Source of the DNA: Puniceicoccaceae bacterium
GTDB lineage: Bacteria; Verrucomicrobiota; Verrucomicrobiia; Opitutales; Coraliomargaritaceae
Direction of reading: 5' to 3'
DNA: 64,000 nucleotides
NCBI GenBank assembly: GCA_018402305.1
Contig: JAGYJE010000008.1
Span: forward strand, 1 to 64,000
Part shown: positions 35,254 through 43,504 of the stretch, piece by piece
How positions within the stretch are numbered: position 1 is the stretch's first letter
How the letters are laid out: the number at the start of each line of letters is the position of its first letter
Program-made: the position numbers and the translations under genes
Notes under the pieces: model-generated
What the model saw: only the letters and a program-made list of their open reading frames with translations
Databases searched by the model: none
What the model was told of the DNA's origin: nothing

Positions 35254-37935
35254 CTATTCCTTATACTCACAAAAGTTATCCAATAGTTCTACAAAGTTCT
35301 TTGGCGTATACTTCTTAAAGGCATCCTCTCCGACATAAACATAGTTAAAAAAGTCGCCTGCTTGAATACGGTTTACGTCATCGCACCACTGTGCCAGTCG
35401 CTTCATCTTCAAGGGCACGTCTAGGTCATCCTTCCCCTTAGTTTCAACAATGACTATTCGCGAATCTGTTAACCGAACTATGAAGTCCGGGTAATAATTC
35501 GAAATGTCGCCTTCGGCGTTCACATAATCCAGTTTATAGCGGACCGCTAAGTAGTTCTTCGCATACGAAGCAACATCTCCGCATTGCTCTAGGAACGATG
35601 CAAATTCCAGCTCAAAACCACTGTCCCCGATGACTCGGTTAAACACAGATTTCTTCGAAATCATGTAGGCTTGATCTTTAACAACAAAGGGCCGGGTCTC
35701 GCGTAATTTGATGGTGTCTCTTATCTCTGCGTCACCTTTGTCGCGCACGGTCAGTTCGTTGATTGCCTGCTTGAAGCCTTCTATCACCGTTTTCGTTACC
35801 GATAGTTCAGACAGATTCCTGAGCGTGTTAGGAGTCTCCATATCGACAGTTTTCCCAAACAATGAGTCCTGGACGAAACCCTTCACTTTGCCGTAGAGGA
35901 CATCATACCCGCTCACGAGCCGAAGCTCTTTCATGATGGTCTGCGTGAAATAACCGATCACGCTGCGATAGTCCGCGACCCCCGCGCTATCGAGAACGGT
36001 CGTATGCGAAACCTCACCCGAGGTGATGTCCTTAAATACGATCTCCCGCTGTTCTTCTTCGCTGAATTCGCTGTAGGTAACTGTTTGGAAGCTGAACTTA
36101 TCAGGAGCCAGATCCGATAAATTTTTGTATTCTCTAAAGATTCGCGGCGTCAGAATCGGAAGCTCAATATCAAGGTTATCAATGTCCTTATTTGTGTTCT
36201 CGTCATCGACTTCGACGATGAGGGGAGTCTTCGGTTTAGAACCTTCGCCCATCTCACGACGTTCAAGCTCTACGCCCTCAGCTTGGATTGATTCAACGAA
36301 CTCCATAAAAGCATCCGTTCCGACGATACTAACATATTCTTCAGTATTTCCCGGATACATTTTCCTCAGGCCGCGCCCTAGGGTCTGCTCAGGAAGGATG
36401 TTACTCTTAGCCGAATAGGCACGCAGCCCAACAATCGTCGTTACATTACGCACATCCCAGCCTTCTTTAAGCATGAGAACCGATACGATAACTTTAAAGG
36501 GGCTATCGTTTGAGTCGATTTCGTTCGATTGCTTGCGCAGCACTTCTAATTCCTCCTTCGCCTTACCCGAGGCCGCCTCTGAAATCTCACCATTACTCTT
36601 CGTATGGATAGTTAATACCGCGCCCTTCAATTCCGAATAGCGATTCTCCAGATACTCGGCCACCTCATCGCAATTACGCGTGTCGTCCGTCATTACGAAG
36701 AGAATCGCCTTCTTTCCCATTTTCTGATGCTCGTCGTAGGCTTTGCGCCACTCGATCACCCCAAGGTCCAGATAGTCCGCATACTTCTCCGTAAACTTGG
36801 CACTTTGCTTTTCCGTGAGTTTCGCCCGGCTCGCCGCATCCGGTAGCACAGGATGTTTTACGACGTTCTGTGAAATCGCTTCCACCAACGGATAATCCGA
36901 AACCGTCTGCACGAAAATCGCCCCATTGTTATGTTTAGGCGTCGCCGTCACATCCAGTTGCAGGCTGAGGCTCCCGCCTTTCTGCAAGAGGCGATTATGG
37001 ATGTCTTCAATCGACTTATACCAGGCCAGCCGCGCATCGTGGATGTGGTGCGCCTCATCGTTCAGCACCATCAGCTCGTCAATATCCCGCACGATCATTC
37101 CCAGATCAACTTTGGAATCATTCGTTTTGCCCGTGGGCCGCTTACCGAGAAAATAATCCATCGTGTTTTCGTCGTCTGCGGTGGGCAGTATCTCATCGCC
37201 CGAATAGACCCGGTGGATGTTAGTCAGAAAAACATTCCCCGTCGCCCGCGTCACGTTCACCTCGTCCTGCTTATGCAAGGTTAGCTGAAAGTCGTCCCGC
37301 CAGTTGCGCCCGTCGAAGCCATTGTCAGGCAGCACCGGGTCCTCAAAGAATATTCTTAGTCCTTGAAAATCATGATAGATCCGATCCAGCACGATGATGT
37401 TGGGAGCGATCACCAGGAAGTTACGCGACAGATCCGAGTCAACCTCATAAATTTTGTGGAAGTAGCTCCACGCGAGCGCCAGGCTCATCACCTTGGTTTT
37501 CCCGCTGCCGGTCGCCATCTTGACGACGTAGCGCCGCCAGGTCTCATCAAACATGCCGGAGGAAACCAATCCACTGCCATCGAAGCGCATCAAATCATAC
37601 TTGTCCTTCGCACCCACCACATCGTGCAGGTAGATGAGGGTCTCGACCGCCTCCCGCTGCGCGAAATAGTATTGAAAGCTGCCCATGATCGCATCCCGCC
37701 CAGGCAGCAGGTGCGGTTCCTTGAACCACCAGTTCAGTAGGCTCCGGCTGGTTTCGCTCGCGGCCACGTAGCCGCCGTCCCGAAACTCCTTCACCCTGCG
37801 GCGTAGTTGTGCCACCAGCGGCGGCATCAGCTTATCCATGGTCGTCTCACGCAAGGCCTCGTCGGCAGGGAACCAGCGCACCTCGGGATCAAGGATCGCG
37901 TGCGGGGAATTGGGGAAATCGGGGTGCAGTGCCAT
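35254..37935 (-). CDS. Type III restriction enzyme Res subunit
   Basis: An 893-residue helicase-nuclease. The SF2 helicase part has Walker A MATGSGKTKVMSLA, DEAH-like VLNDEAHHIHD and a downstream TLGRGLRKMYPG motif. The C-terminal nuclease has the PD-(D/E)XK form: YYPDFIVRLTDSRIVIVETKGKDD near residue 820-845. With Mod it cuts at a distance from a site after ATP-driven translocation. It starts one base within the RhuM stop (TAATG). It is the last gene of the island. Confidence 0.92.
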   Translation of the reverse strand: MALHPDFPNSPHAILDPEVRWFPADEALRETTMDKLMPPLVAQLRRRVKEFRDGGYVAASETSRSLLNWWFKEPHLLPGRDAIMGSFQYYFAQREAVETLIYLHDVVGAKDKYDLMRFDGSGLVSSGMFDETWRRYVVKMATGSGKTKVMSLALAWSYFHKIYEVDSDLSRNFLVIAPNIIVLDRIYHDFQGLRIFFEDPVLPDNGFDGRNWRDDFQLTLHKQDEVNVTRATGNVFLTNIHRVYSGDEILPTADDENTMDYFLGKRPTGKTNDSKVDLGMIVRDIDELMVLNDEAHHIHDARLAWYKSIEDIHNRLLQKGGSLSLQLDVTATPKHNNGAIFVQTVSDYPLVEAISQNVVKHPVLPDAASRAKLTEKQSAKFTEKYADYLDLGVIEWRKAYDEHQKMGKKAILFVMTDDTRNCDEVAEYLENRYSELKGAVLTIHTKSNGEISEAASGKAKEELEVLRKQSNEIDSNDSPFKVIVSVLMLKEGWDVRNVTTIVGLRAYSAKSNILPEQTLGRGLRKMYPGNTEEYVSIVGTDAFMEFVESIQAEGVELERREMGEGSKPKTPLIVEVDDENTNKDIDNLDIELPILTPRIFREYKNLSDLAPDKFSFQTVTYSEFSEEEQREIVFKDITSGEVSHTTVLDSAGVADYRSVIGYFTQTIMKELRLVSGYDVLYGKVKGFVQDSLFGKTVDMETPNTLRNLSELSVTKTVIEGFKQAINELTVRDKGDAEIRDTIKLRETRPFVVKDQAYMISKKSVFNRVIGDSGFELEFASFLEQCGDVASYAKNYLAVRYKLDYVNAEGDISNYYPDFIVRLTDSRIVIVETKGKDDLDVPLKMKRLAQWCDDVNRIQAGDFFNYVYVGEDAFKKYTPKNFVELLDNFCEYKE

Positions 37936-38948
37936 TAGTGTTTTTCTCCTTCAAGTCGTTTGATCTCATGGTCGAAATCGGATAGATAGTCGCGGTCCTG
38001 CCGTTGCCGAAACACCTCATATTCCTGTTCGGCTTTCAATTTGGCCTCCAGCGCACTGATGCGCCCCTTGTCCTTGAGCAGGGGGTAGCGCGACAGTTCC
38101 AGAAACTGATCCAGAAATGCCGCCCACTCCGCCATGCGCATCAGGATACCGCGCCGGGCGTTATTCTCCGCCAGATCCAGGTAGGCGGAGACGATTCGGT
38201 TCAGCTCCTGGATGTGTGCCTGATTCAAGTAGTTTTTGGCCACCGCCACATCGGACTTCAGCACCTTGCCGTCAGGAGCCTGCTTCCATGTGGTCAACCC
38301 CATGTGCGGGAGTTGGGCATCCGCAGAATCGTAGATCATCTCAGCCGCTGTTTTCCCGGTGATCGCCCAGTGCAGCTTATTTTGCACAGAGGCAAAGAAC
38401 TCGCGGGTGATCGGCGCGTTCTTGTCGTAATCGGCCGCCAGCGCATACAGATCGGTGATCTTTTGGTAGAAGCGGCGCTCGCTCGCCCGGATTTCCCGGA
38501 TGCGCTCCAGCAGCTCCTCGAAATAATCTTTGCCAAAGGCCTCATTGCCCTGTTTCAGGCGTTCATCATCCAGCACGAAGCCCTTGGTGATAAATTCCTT
38601 CAAGGTCTTCGTTGCCCAGATCCGGAACTGCGTCGCCTCATAGCTGTTCACCCGGTAGCCCACGGCGATGATGGCATCCAGATTATAGTGCTTGGTCGTG
38701 TATTTTTTCCCGTCGGCGGCAGTATGTGCAAATTTTGCACATACTGATGCCTCGGCCAGCTCGCCTTCCTTAAAAATGTTGCCCAAATGCTTCGTCACCA
38801 CGGATCGCTCCGCCCCGAACAGTGCCGCGATGCCCTTCTGCGGCATCCAAAAGGTCTCGTCGCGAAAGACGCACTCCACCCGCACCTCGCCCCCCGCAGT
38901 CGCATATAGGAGGATCTCGCCGCCCGGTTTTCCGGCTCCTTCACTCAT
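37935..38948 (-). CDS. RhuM-family protein within the type III R-M operon
   Basis: A 337-residue protein of the RhuM family (virulence/pathogenicity island protein). The N-terminus ILLYATAGGEVRVECVFRD, the ETFWMPQKGIAALFG block and the HYNLDAIIAVGYRVNSYEATQFR block are diagnostic. A C-terminal helical region with coiled-coil character follows. Its molecular role is unknown; RhuM genes often sit inside restriction or toxin-antitoxin loci. Here it overlaps mod by four bases (ATGA) and res by one base, so it is coexpressed with both. Confidence 0.88.
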   Translation of the reverse strand: MSEGAGKPGGEILLYATAGGEVRVECVFRDETFWMPQKGIAALFGAERSVVTKHLGNIFKEGELAEASVCAKFAHTAADGKKYTTKHYNLDAIIAVGYRVNSYEATQFRIWATKTLKEFITKGFVLDDERLKQGNEAFGKDYFEELLERIREIRASERRFYQKITDLYALAADYDKNAPITREFFASVQNKLHWAITGKTAAEMIYDSADAQLPHMGLTTWKQAPDGKVLKSDVAVAKNYLNQAHIQELNRIVSAYLDLAENNARRGILMRMAEWAAFLDQFLELSRYPLLKDKGRISALEAKLKAEQEYEVFRQRQDRDYLSDFDHEIKRLEGEKH

Positions 38949-41158
38949 ACCGACACCTCCACAATGTTCATGGTGTCGTTCCCGAAGATGTCCACCACCT
39001 TCACCGCGATCTTGCGCCGCCCCGGAGTCACCTCATGGGCCACGCTGGTCAACTCCAGCGAGCGGTCTTTCTTCGTGCGGAAGCTCTGCCATTCATTCTC
39101 AAAGATGTAGTCACCCGTCCAGCGCTCTTCCCACTCATCGAGATCCGGCTGTGTGCCTTCCAGGCCTTTGATCACGCCTTGATCTTCCCATTGCTTGGGC
39201 ACCCGCACGATCTCACGCTTATTCTCGTAGTCGAAGTCCACGCTCCAGTAGTCGATCCAGTCCGTCCAGTGTTGGGTAAGCTGCTCGCGCTGCATCACCC
39301 CCTTCTTGTCCTTGACCAGCTTTACGATCTGGCCTTTCTCCACCACGATCTTGCTGCCCGCCTTCGCCGTCTTACCCAGTGCCTCCTCCGCCTGGGCGAT
39401 GCTGTCCTGCGAGTAAAAGACCGAGAAATCCGTCAGCTCCACCGCCACCGTGCTCGGCTGGCCTTTCTTGCCCTTGGCGACGTGGGGCTTGACCTCGATG
39501 TAGCTCACATCGTGGAACACCACCTGGTTTTTCTCCACCGCCCGCTTGTCAAAGACTTCCGCCGGGATGTATTTCGGGGCGATGTCGATCCCCTTAGCCC
39601 GCGCCTCGTCGAGCACGTTGGGGAAGAGCCCCATCTCAAACTCAAAGCCAAGGATGTCCACCTTGGTCAGCTGCTTCTTGCGGCATTCCAGGATGATCTC
39701 CTCCACGAAGAGGCGCGTCACGGGCAGGTTGACCGGCCCGATCGCTACCAGCCGTCCGGAGCGCTTGCCGTGGAAGTGCTCGAATTGCGAAACCTTTTCC
39801 GCCCGGTAGGCCCGCAGGATCAATTCCAAAAAGGCCGCCTCCTTCGCCGCTAGCTGTTTTGCCTGCTCCTCCTCGCGCAGGTTCGGATTGACCCCCACGA
39901 AATGCTGCCGCTCGTATTTGCCGAGGTTGAGGATTTCAAAGGCGCGGTAGTCCTGCCCATCAGCCTTGAGCTGCCGCTGCACCCCGATCATCCGCTTGCG
40001 CGTGGTGTGGATGGCAAACTTGCCGAGGTCCGTGCAAATCCACTTGCGCCCCAGCTTCTCCGCCACCGCGGCTGTGGTGCCGGAGCCGCAGAAGAAGTCG
40101 GCCACGAGATCGCCTTCGTTGCTGGAGGCTTTGATGATGCGTTCGAGCAGGGCTTCGGGTTTTTGGGTGGGATAGCCTACTGATGCCTTCGCTGAATTGT
40201 TGAGCTTATCAAGATTCCATACAGAATCTACAACTTTTCCACGCGCTAATGAATCTTCTAAGTATATCTTTGTTTTTCGATTCCCTCCATCGCGTGTATC
40301 TAAGGTATACTCACGACCATCGTCTTCTGTGTATACTCTCTGCTTCCTCGTCTTGAGATACTCTTCTCTTGAGCTATAAGACTCAAAATAAGAATTAAAG
40401 GTCGGGGATTCATTTTTAGAAAAGAAATAAATTGTATCATTTCTCTTTTCAAAAGATGAAGAAAGCTGCTTATTCCACCCGCTGTAATGCCAACATATTT
40501 CATTTTGAAGCAGTTTTGTTCCGAAAACCTCATCCAAAACTAAACGAATGTGTGAATTCACCCGCCAATCACAATGCACATAAATGCTCCCGTCCTCGGC
40601 TAACAAATCACGCATGAGGATCAGCCGTTCATAGATCATGGCGATGAAGGAGTCCGCGCCCTTGCCCCAGGTGTCGCGGTAGGCGATTTCTTCGAGGATG
40701 TTGGGCTTCTTGGTGAAGGTGTCGCTGCCGATCTCGATATCCATGGAAAAGTCGGCCCCCACGTCGAAGGGCGGGTCGATGTAGATCAGCTTCAGCCCGC
40801 CCTGCGCCTCAATTTCTTCCCGCAACGGCCCGTTCTTGAGTGAGGACAGGATCAGTTTGTTGTCGCCCCAGATCAGCTTGTTCGTCCAGCCCTTGAGCTG
40901 CCGTCCCCGTTCATCGGTCGAGAACAAGTCCATTTGCGCCGAGGTATCATCCGGCTTCTCTGCCCGAGGCTCATCAACCTGCTCGATGGTTTGAAACGGC
41001 AGCACCAGATTACAAACTTCGTTGGTCTTCCCATTCCAGACCAGCTCCACCTCCCGCTTGTCTTCGAACAGCAAAAACCGATACTTCTCCGGCAACTCCC
41101 TGCCCGCCTCAATGAAGCGCACAATCTCCTGTTTTTCCTGATCCGATAATTTCAGCAT
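38945..41158 (-). CDS. Type III DNA methyltransferase (Mod), beta class
   Basis: A 737-residue methyltransferase and site-recognition subunit. The catalytic DPPF motif (LIYIDPPFDVGA) comes before the S-adenosylmethionine-binding FCGSGTTAAVAEKLG motif, the order found in beta-class N6-adenine or N4-cytosine enzymes such as type III Mod. A central target-recognition region lies between them. It methylates the site that the Res subunit also recognises. The start at 41158 follows the XRE gene by 28 bases. An upstream in-frame ATG at 41287 lies inside that gene and is less likely. Confidence 0.92.
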   Translation of the reverse strand: MLKLSDQEKQEIVRFIEAGRELPEKYRFLLFEDKREVELVWNGKTNEVCNLVLPFQTIEQVDEPRAEKPDDTSAQMDLFSTDERGRQLKGWTNKLIWGDNKLILSSLKNGPLREEIEAQGGLKLIYIDPPFDVGADFSMDIEIGSDTFTKKPNILEEIAYRDTWGKGADSFIAMIYERLILMRDLLAEDGSIYVHCDWRVNSHIRLVLDEVFGTKLLQNEICWHYSGWNKQLSSSFEKRNDTIYFFSKNESPTFNSYFESYSSREEYLKTRKQRVYTEDDGREYTLDTRDGGNRKTKIYLEDSLARGKVVDSVWNLDKLNNSAKASVGYPTQKPEALLERIIKASSNEGDLVADFFCGSGTTAAVAEKLGRKWICTDLGKFAIHTTRKRMIGVQRQLKADGQDYRAFEILNLGKYERQHFVGVNPNLREEEQAKQLAAKEAAFLELILRAYRAEKVSQFEHFHGKRSGRLVAIGPVNLPVTRLFVEEIILECRKKQLTKVDILGFEFEMGLFPNVLDEARAKGIDIAPKYIPAEVFDKRAVEKNQVVFHDVSYIEVKPHVAKGKKGQPSTVAVELTDFSVFYSQDSIAQAEEALGKTAKAGSKIVVEKGQIVKLVKDKKGVMQREQLTQHWTDWIDYWSVDFDYENKREIVRVPKQWEDQGVIKGLEGTQPDLDEWEERWTGDYIFENEWQSFRTKKDRSLELTSVAHEVTPGRRKIAVKVVDIFGNDTMNIVEVSV

Positions 41159-41186
41159 ATTCGTTCCCTTGTAAAATCCGTTCGTA

Positions 41187-41828
41187 TCAACGCAAGCACC
41201 CAAAAGCCTTCCGCAAAAGCTCCACCGCTTCCCCCGGCGTAGCCGAAACAAAATCACTCCCCGCCGGAACCGTATCCGAAACGTCAAAGGGCGTCACCGT
41301 AATGACCGAGTCGCAACCCAGTGCCTCTCGGAGCACTTTCGCGGTCAGCACCGCACGCTCAAAATCCCGCTGCACATTAAACCGGCACTCCAGCGCAATC
41401 CGCTGACCGCCGCGCTCGATCAAAAAATCTGTCGAAACCGCCCCTTTGCAATAATCCTGGTCATAGGCGATCCCCGCCTTGTCCAACTCCCGCGCCACCG
41501 ACCGCTTGAAGAGAATCGACTGCGTCTTCACTTCCAGGAAGCGCTTCACGCGCTCTTCCTCGGCTTGGGCATTGCGCTCGTCGTTGACGGCTTGTTCTTC
41601 CGGCAGGGTGTCGAGTCCGGAGTAGGCCCGGAGCAAGGCCTGCTCCTCGCTGCGGTCCTGGCAAAGCGCTTTTATGATGCGGGAAAGCGTCACCTGCCGG
41701 GGCCGGCTCTGGCCGTTGAGGATGCGGCTCACCGAAGTGGGCGAAATCCCAACGTCTTCCGCCAGTTTCAGCCCGGAGACCTTCTTCGACTCCATGAGGG
41801 CACGTAAAGAATCACCGAAAGAGCTCAT
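41187..41828 (-). CDS. XRE-type controller protein fused to a nuclease-like domain
   Basis: A 213-residue protein. Residues 5-60 form a lambda/434-type HTH (SGLKLAEDVGISPTSVSRIL). A linker is followed by a C-terminal domain with STDFLIERGGQRIALECRF near residue 130-148, resembling a PD-(D/E)XK fold (Asp then Glu-x-Arg) but with Arg in place of the usual Lys. It lies just upstream of mod. I infer it controls timing of restriction gene expression; the tail may bind or cut DNA, and this is untested. Confidence 0.72.
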   Translation of the reverse strand: MSSFGDSLRALMESKKVSGLKLAEDVGISPTSVSRILNGQSRPRQVTLSRIIKALCQDRSEEQALLRAYSGLDTLPEEQAVNDERNAQAEEERVKRFLEVKTQSILFKRSVARELDKAGIAYDQDYCKGAVSTDFLIERGGQRIALECRFNVQRDFERAVLTAKVLREALGCDSVITVTPFDVSDTVPAGSDFVSATPGEAVELLRKAFGCLR

Positions 41829-41943
41829 TTGTGAATAAAAAGTGATTGTATAAGCATTGACATGAATTTAAGGGAAACTTTGATTTTTGGACATAAACGT
41901 CAATCAAAATGTAAATCAATGGCCAAAATCAAACACCTTAAGT

Positions 41944-42150
41944 TCAAAGCAGGTAGATTTCTGGATGTTTTTGCAGAGCATCCCCACCTTTTTCGCGGTC
42001 TTTGAAAGCATGGGCGGAATCGATTTCCCATGGTCGATATTTTGACGTGTGCAGAACGTCATCTCGATTGTGTTTTCCTAAGCGGATTTTAAGATTATCC
42101 GTTAAACCGACGTAGCGCCGTCCAGGGTGACTTAAGCTTTTTGGAACGAT
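41944..42150 (-). pseudogene. Degenerate GIY-YIG nuclease-like fragment
   Basis: The frame reads GRRYVGLTDNLKIRLGKHNR, then HTSKYRPWEIDSAHAF and DREK, the core of a small GIY-YIG domain protein. The N-terminal start and hydrophobic strand are missing, and the C-terminus ends out of the normal pattern. It lies immediately after, and in the same direction as, an intact relative. It is a broken third member of the local GIY-YIG group. Confidence 0.7.
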
Positions 42151-42437
42151 TTCAAATTCAAGTCTCTCGCGATTTGCTGAGAGATTTTAGGGTTTCAAAG
42201 TCACCGCGGAGTAGTGCCATCTTTTTTGCCCGCGACCATTTTTTGAGCTGCCGCTCTCGCTTCACAGCCGCGTCGGGTGCTTTGGGGCCTTCAACGTAAA
42301 CTAAGACAAATTCCTTCAACTGCTTCGCTTGCCTTGAGCCACTCCCATCGGCATGGCGCCTGACGCGTTTGGCCACATCATGGGATTGCCCGACGTAAAG
42401 CATGCCGTTGCACATTAAAAACATGTAAATCCATACG

Positions 42438-42599
<162 letters not shown>

Positions 42600-42951
42600 A
42601 GAGTTTCCTTAAGTCCTTGTAATCAATGGAATAACGATTTATCGAAAAAAAGTTAAGGCATAATTAAGGCACTGGAGTCGCATCGGGTGGATTCTGGTTG
42701 TGTGGCGTTCTCGGAAATTCGGGCGATTGTGGCGTGTCGAGTGCGTACATTTTAACCGGGACATTTTATCAAAAAAATCCCCGGCCATGTCGTTCGGCGT
42801 TTCGCCTACTTGCCATGGCCGGGGGCGGGTTCTTTGCCCGGAGGGATGGAGACCTCCGCGCGGGAGTGCCGGGTGCCTTCCCGAAGCGGCGCGGCGGTCG
42901 GGGCGGTGCACCTCGACCGTTCTGGCCGATCAGGCTGGAGGGCCTGTCCGA
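42600..42951. other. Junction region without a gene, left of the DGR template repeat
   Basis: I see no credible gene here. A short AT-rich stretch (42600-42675) contains two copies of TTAAGGCA 11 bp apart at 42653-42671. Minus-strand frames here are either continuation of the template-repeat frame or a 50-codon frame beginning MAGDFFDKM with no recognisable family. In a complete DGR a reverse transcriptase gene might be expected on this side, but none is present. Confidence 0.5.
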
Positions 42952-43077
42952 AGGCTGGAGACGCGAAATCCGATGTTGTTGTTCTCGTTGGTCGGATTGT
43001 TGTTGTTGCGGTTCGAGGACTGCAGGTTGTTGTCGTTGTTGTTGAACGAGCCGCCCCGCCGCCCGCGGTTACTGGTG
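42952..43077 (-). repeat. Diversity-generating retroelement template repeat (TR)
   Basis: A 126-bp stretch dominated on the minus strand by AAC codons. In translation it reads GGSFNNNDNNLQSS, then NRNNNNPTNENNNIGFRVSS, the form typical of DGR templates. It aligns to the variable repeat at 43596-43727. The 24 bp at its minus-strand 3' end (42952-42975) and the GC-rich part near 43044-43077 are conserved. 21 of 23 differences in the hand alignment fall at adenines of the sense strand; the variable repeat also carries a 6-bp insertion. Confidence 0.9.
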
Positions 43078-43315
43078 TCCCGGCACCCGAAAGCTCGATG
43101 TCGCGAAAGATGTTCCGCCGCAGGCGGTAGCTCTGCGCGTGGCTGGCATGGGCGATCCAGCTGCGGGTGCGCTGCATCAGGTCCGGCAACGCCATGCGCC
43201 CGGTGCCGAAGATGAAGCGTTGGTTCTTGGGAAAACTGTCCACCCGCTCCAGCAACCATTTGGTGTGATCATACCAGCGCACCAGCAGCACCGGTGCCTC
43301 CGGTTTTCGGGCCAT
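43076..43315 (-). pseudogene. Avd-reverse transcriptase fusion remnant (DGR)
   Basis: The first 47 residues (MARKPEAPVLLVRWYDHTKW, RWYDHTKWLLERVDSFPK, NQRFIFG) match the four-helix accessory protein Avd of DGRs. The sequence then switches in frame to RTRSWIAHASHAQSYRLRR, which resembles the C-terminal end of DGR-type reverse transcriptases. The rest of Avd and all RT catalytic motifs, including YxDD, are absent. The frame then runs on into the template repeat. I read this as a deletion joining the two genes. The RT assignment of the tail rests on recall of the family pattern. Confidence 0.72.
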
Positions 43316-43339
43316 GCTCGGGTTTCAAAAAAATTTCGA

Positions 43340-43458
43340 CCGCCTACGGCGGAAAGAGTGCGGGGGCCTCGCGGCCCCCGCAGAAAAGAAAAAAGGAAAG
43401 CGGCGCTACCGCGCCGCGATAAAGCGCAGCCCGCCATAGCTCGAAGAGCGACGGCGGG
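43340..43458. repeat. Cluster of four hairpins between DGR target gene and Avd/RT remnant
   Basis: Four perfect or near-perfect palindromes: CCGCC-TAC-GGCGG (43340-43352), GCGGGGGCC-TCGC-GGCCCCCGC (43360-43381), GCGGCGC-TACC-GCGCCGC (43400-43417), and the REP-like CCCGCCATAGC...GCGACGGCGGG (43430-43458). The second is a strong stem that may terminate or pause transcription. The last belongs to a family repeated at 44818-44844 and 44894-44923. Confidence 0.7.
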
Positions 43459-43504
43459 GGTAAAAGGGCTAAAGGCTAAAGGGTGCGCCTTCGACCAGCT
43501 CAGG

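Noticed and set aside
42639-42794. A 50-codon frame starting MAGDFFDKM beside the template repeat, considered as a reverse transcriptase N-terminus
   Set aside because: The similarity is limited to a few residues and the rest resembles no RT; the region is the junction with the tRNA-Ser/att-like DNA.
42930-43259. An Asn-rich minus-strand frame resembling a real protein
   Set aside because: The Asn run is the DGR template repeat read as protein. It lacks a sensible start and is explained by the TR and the Avd/RT remnant.
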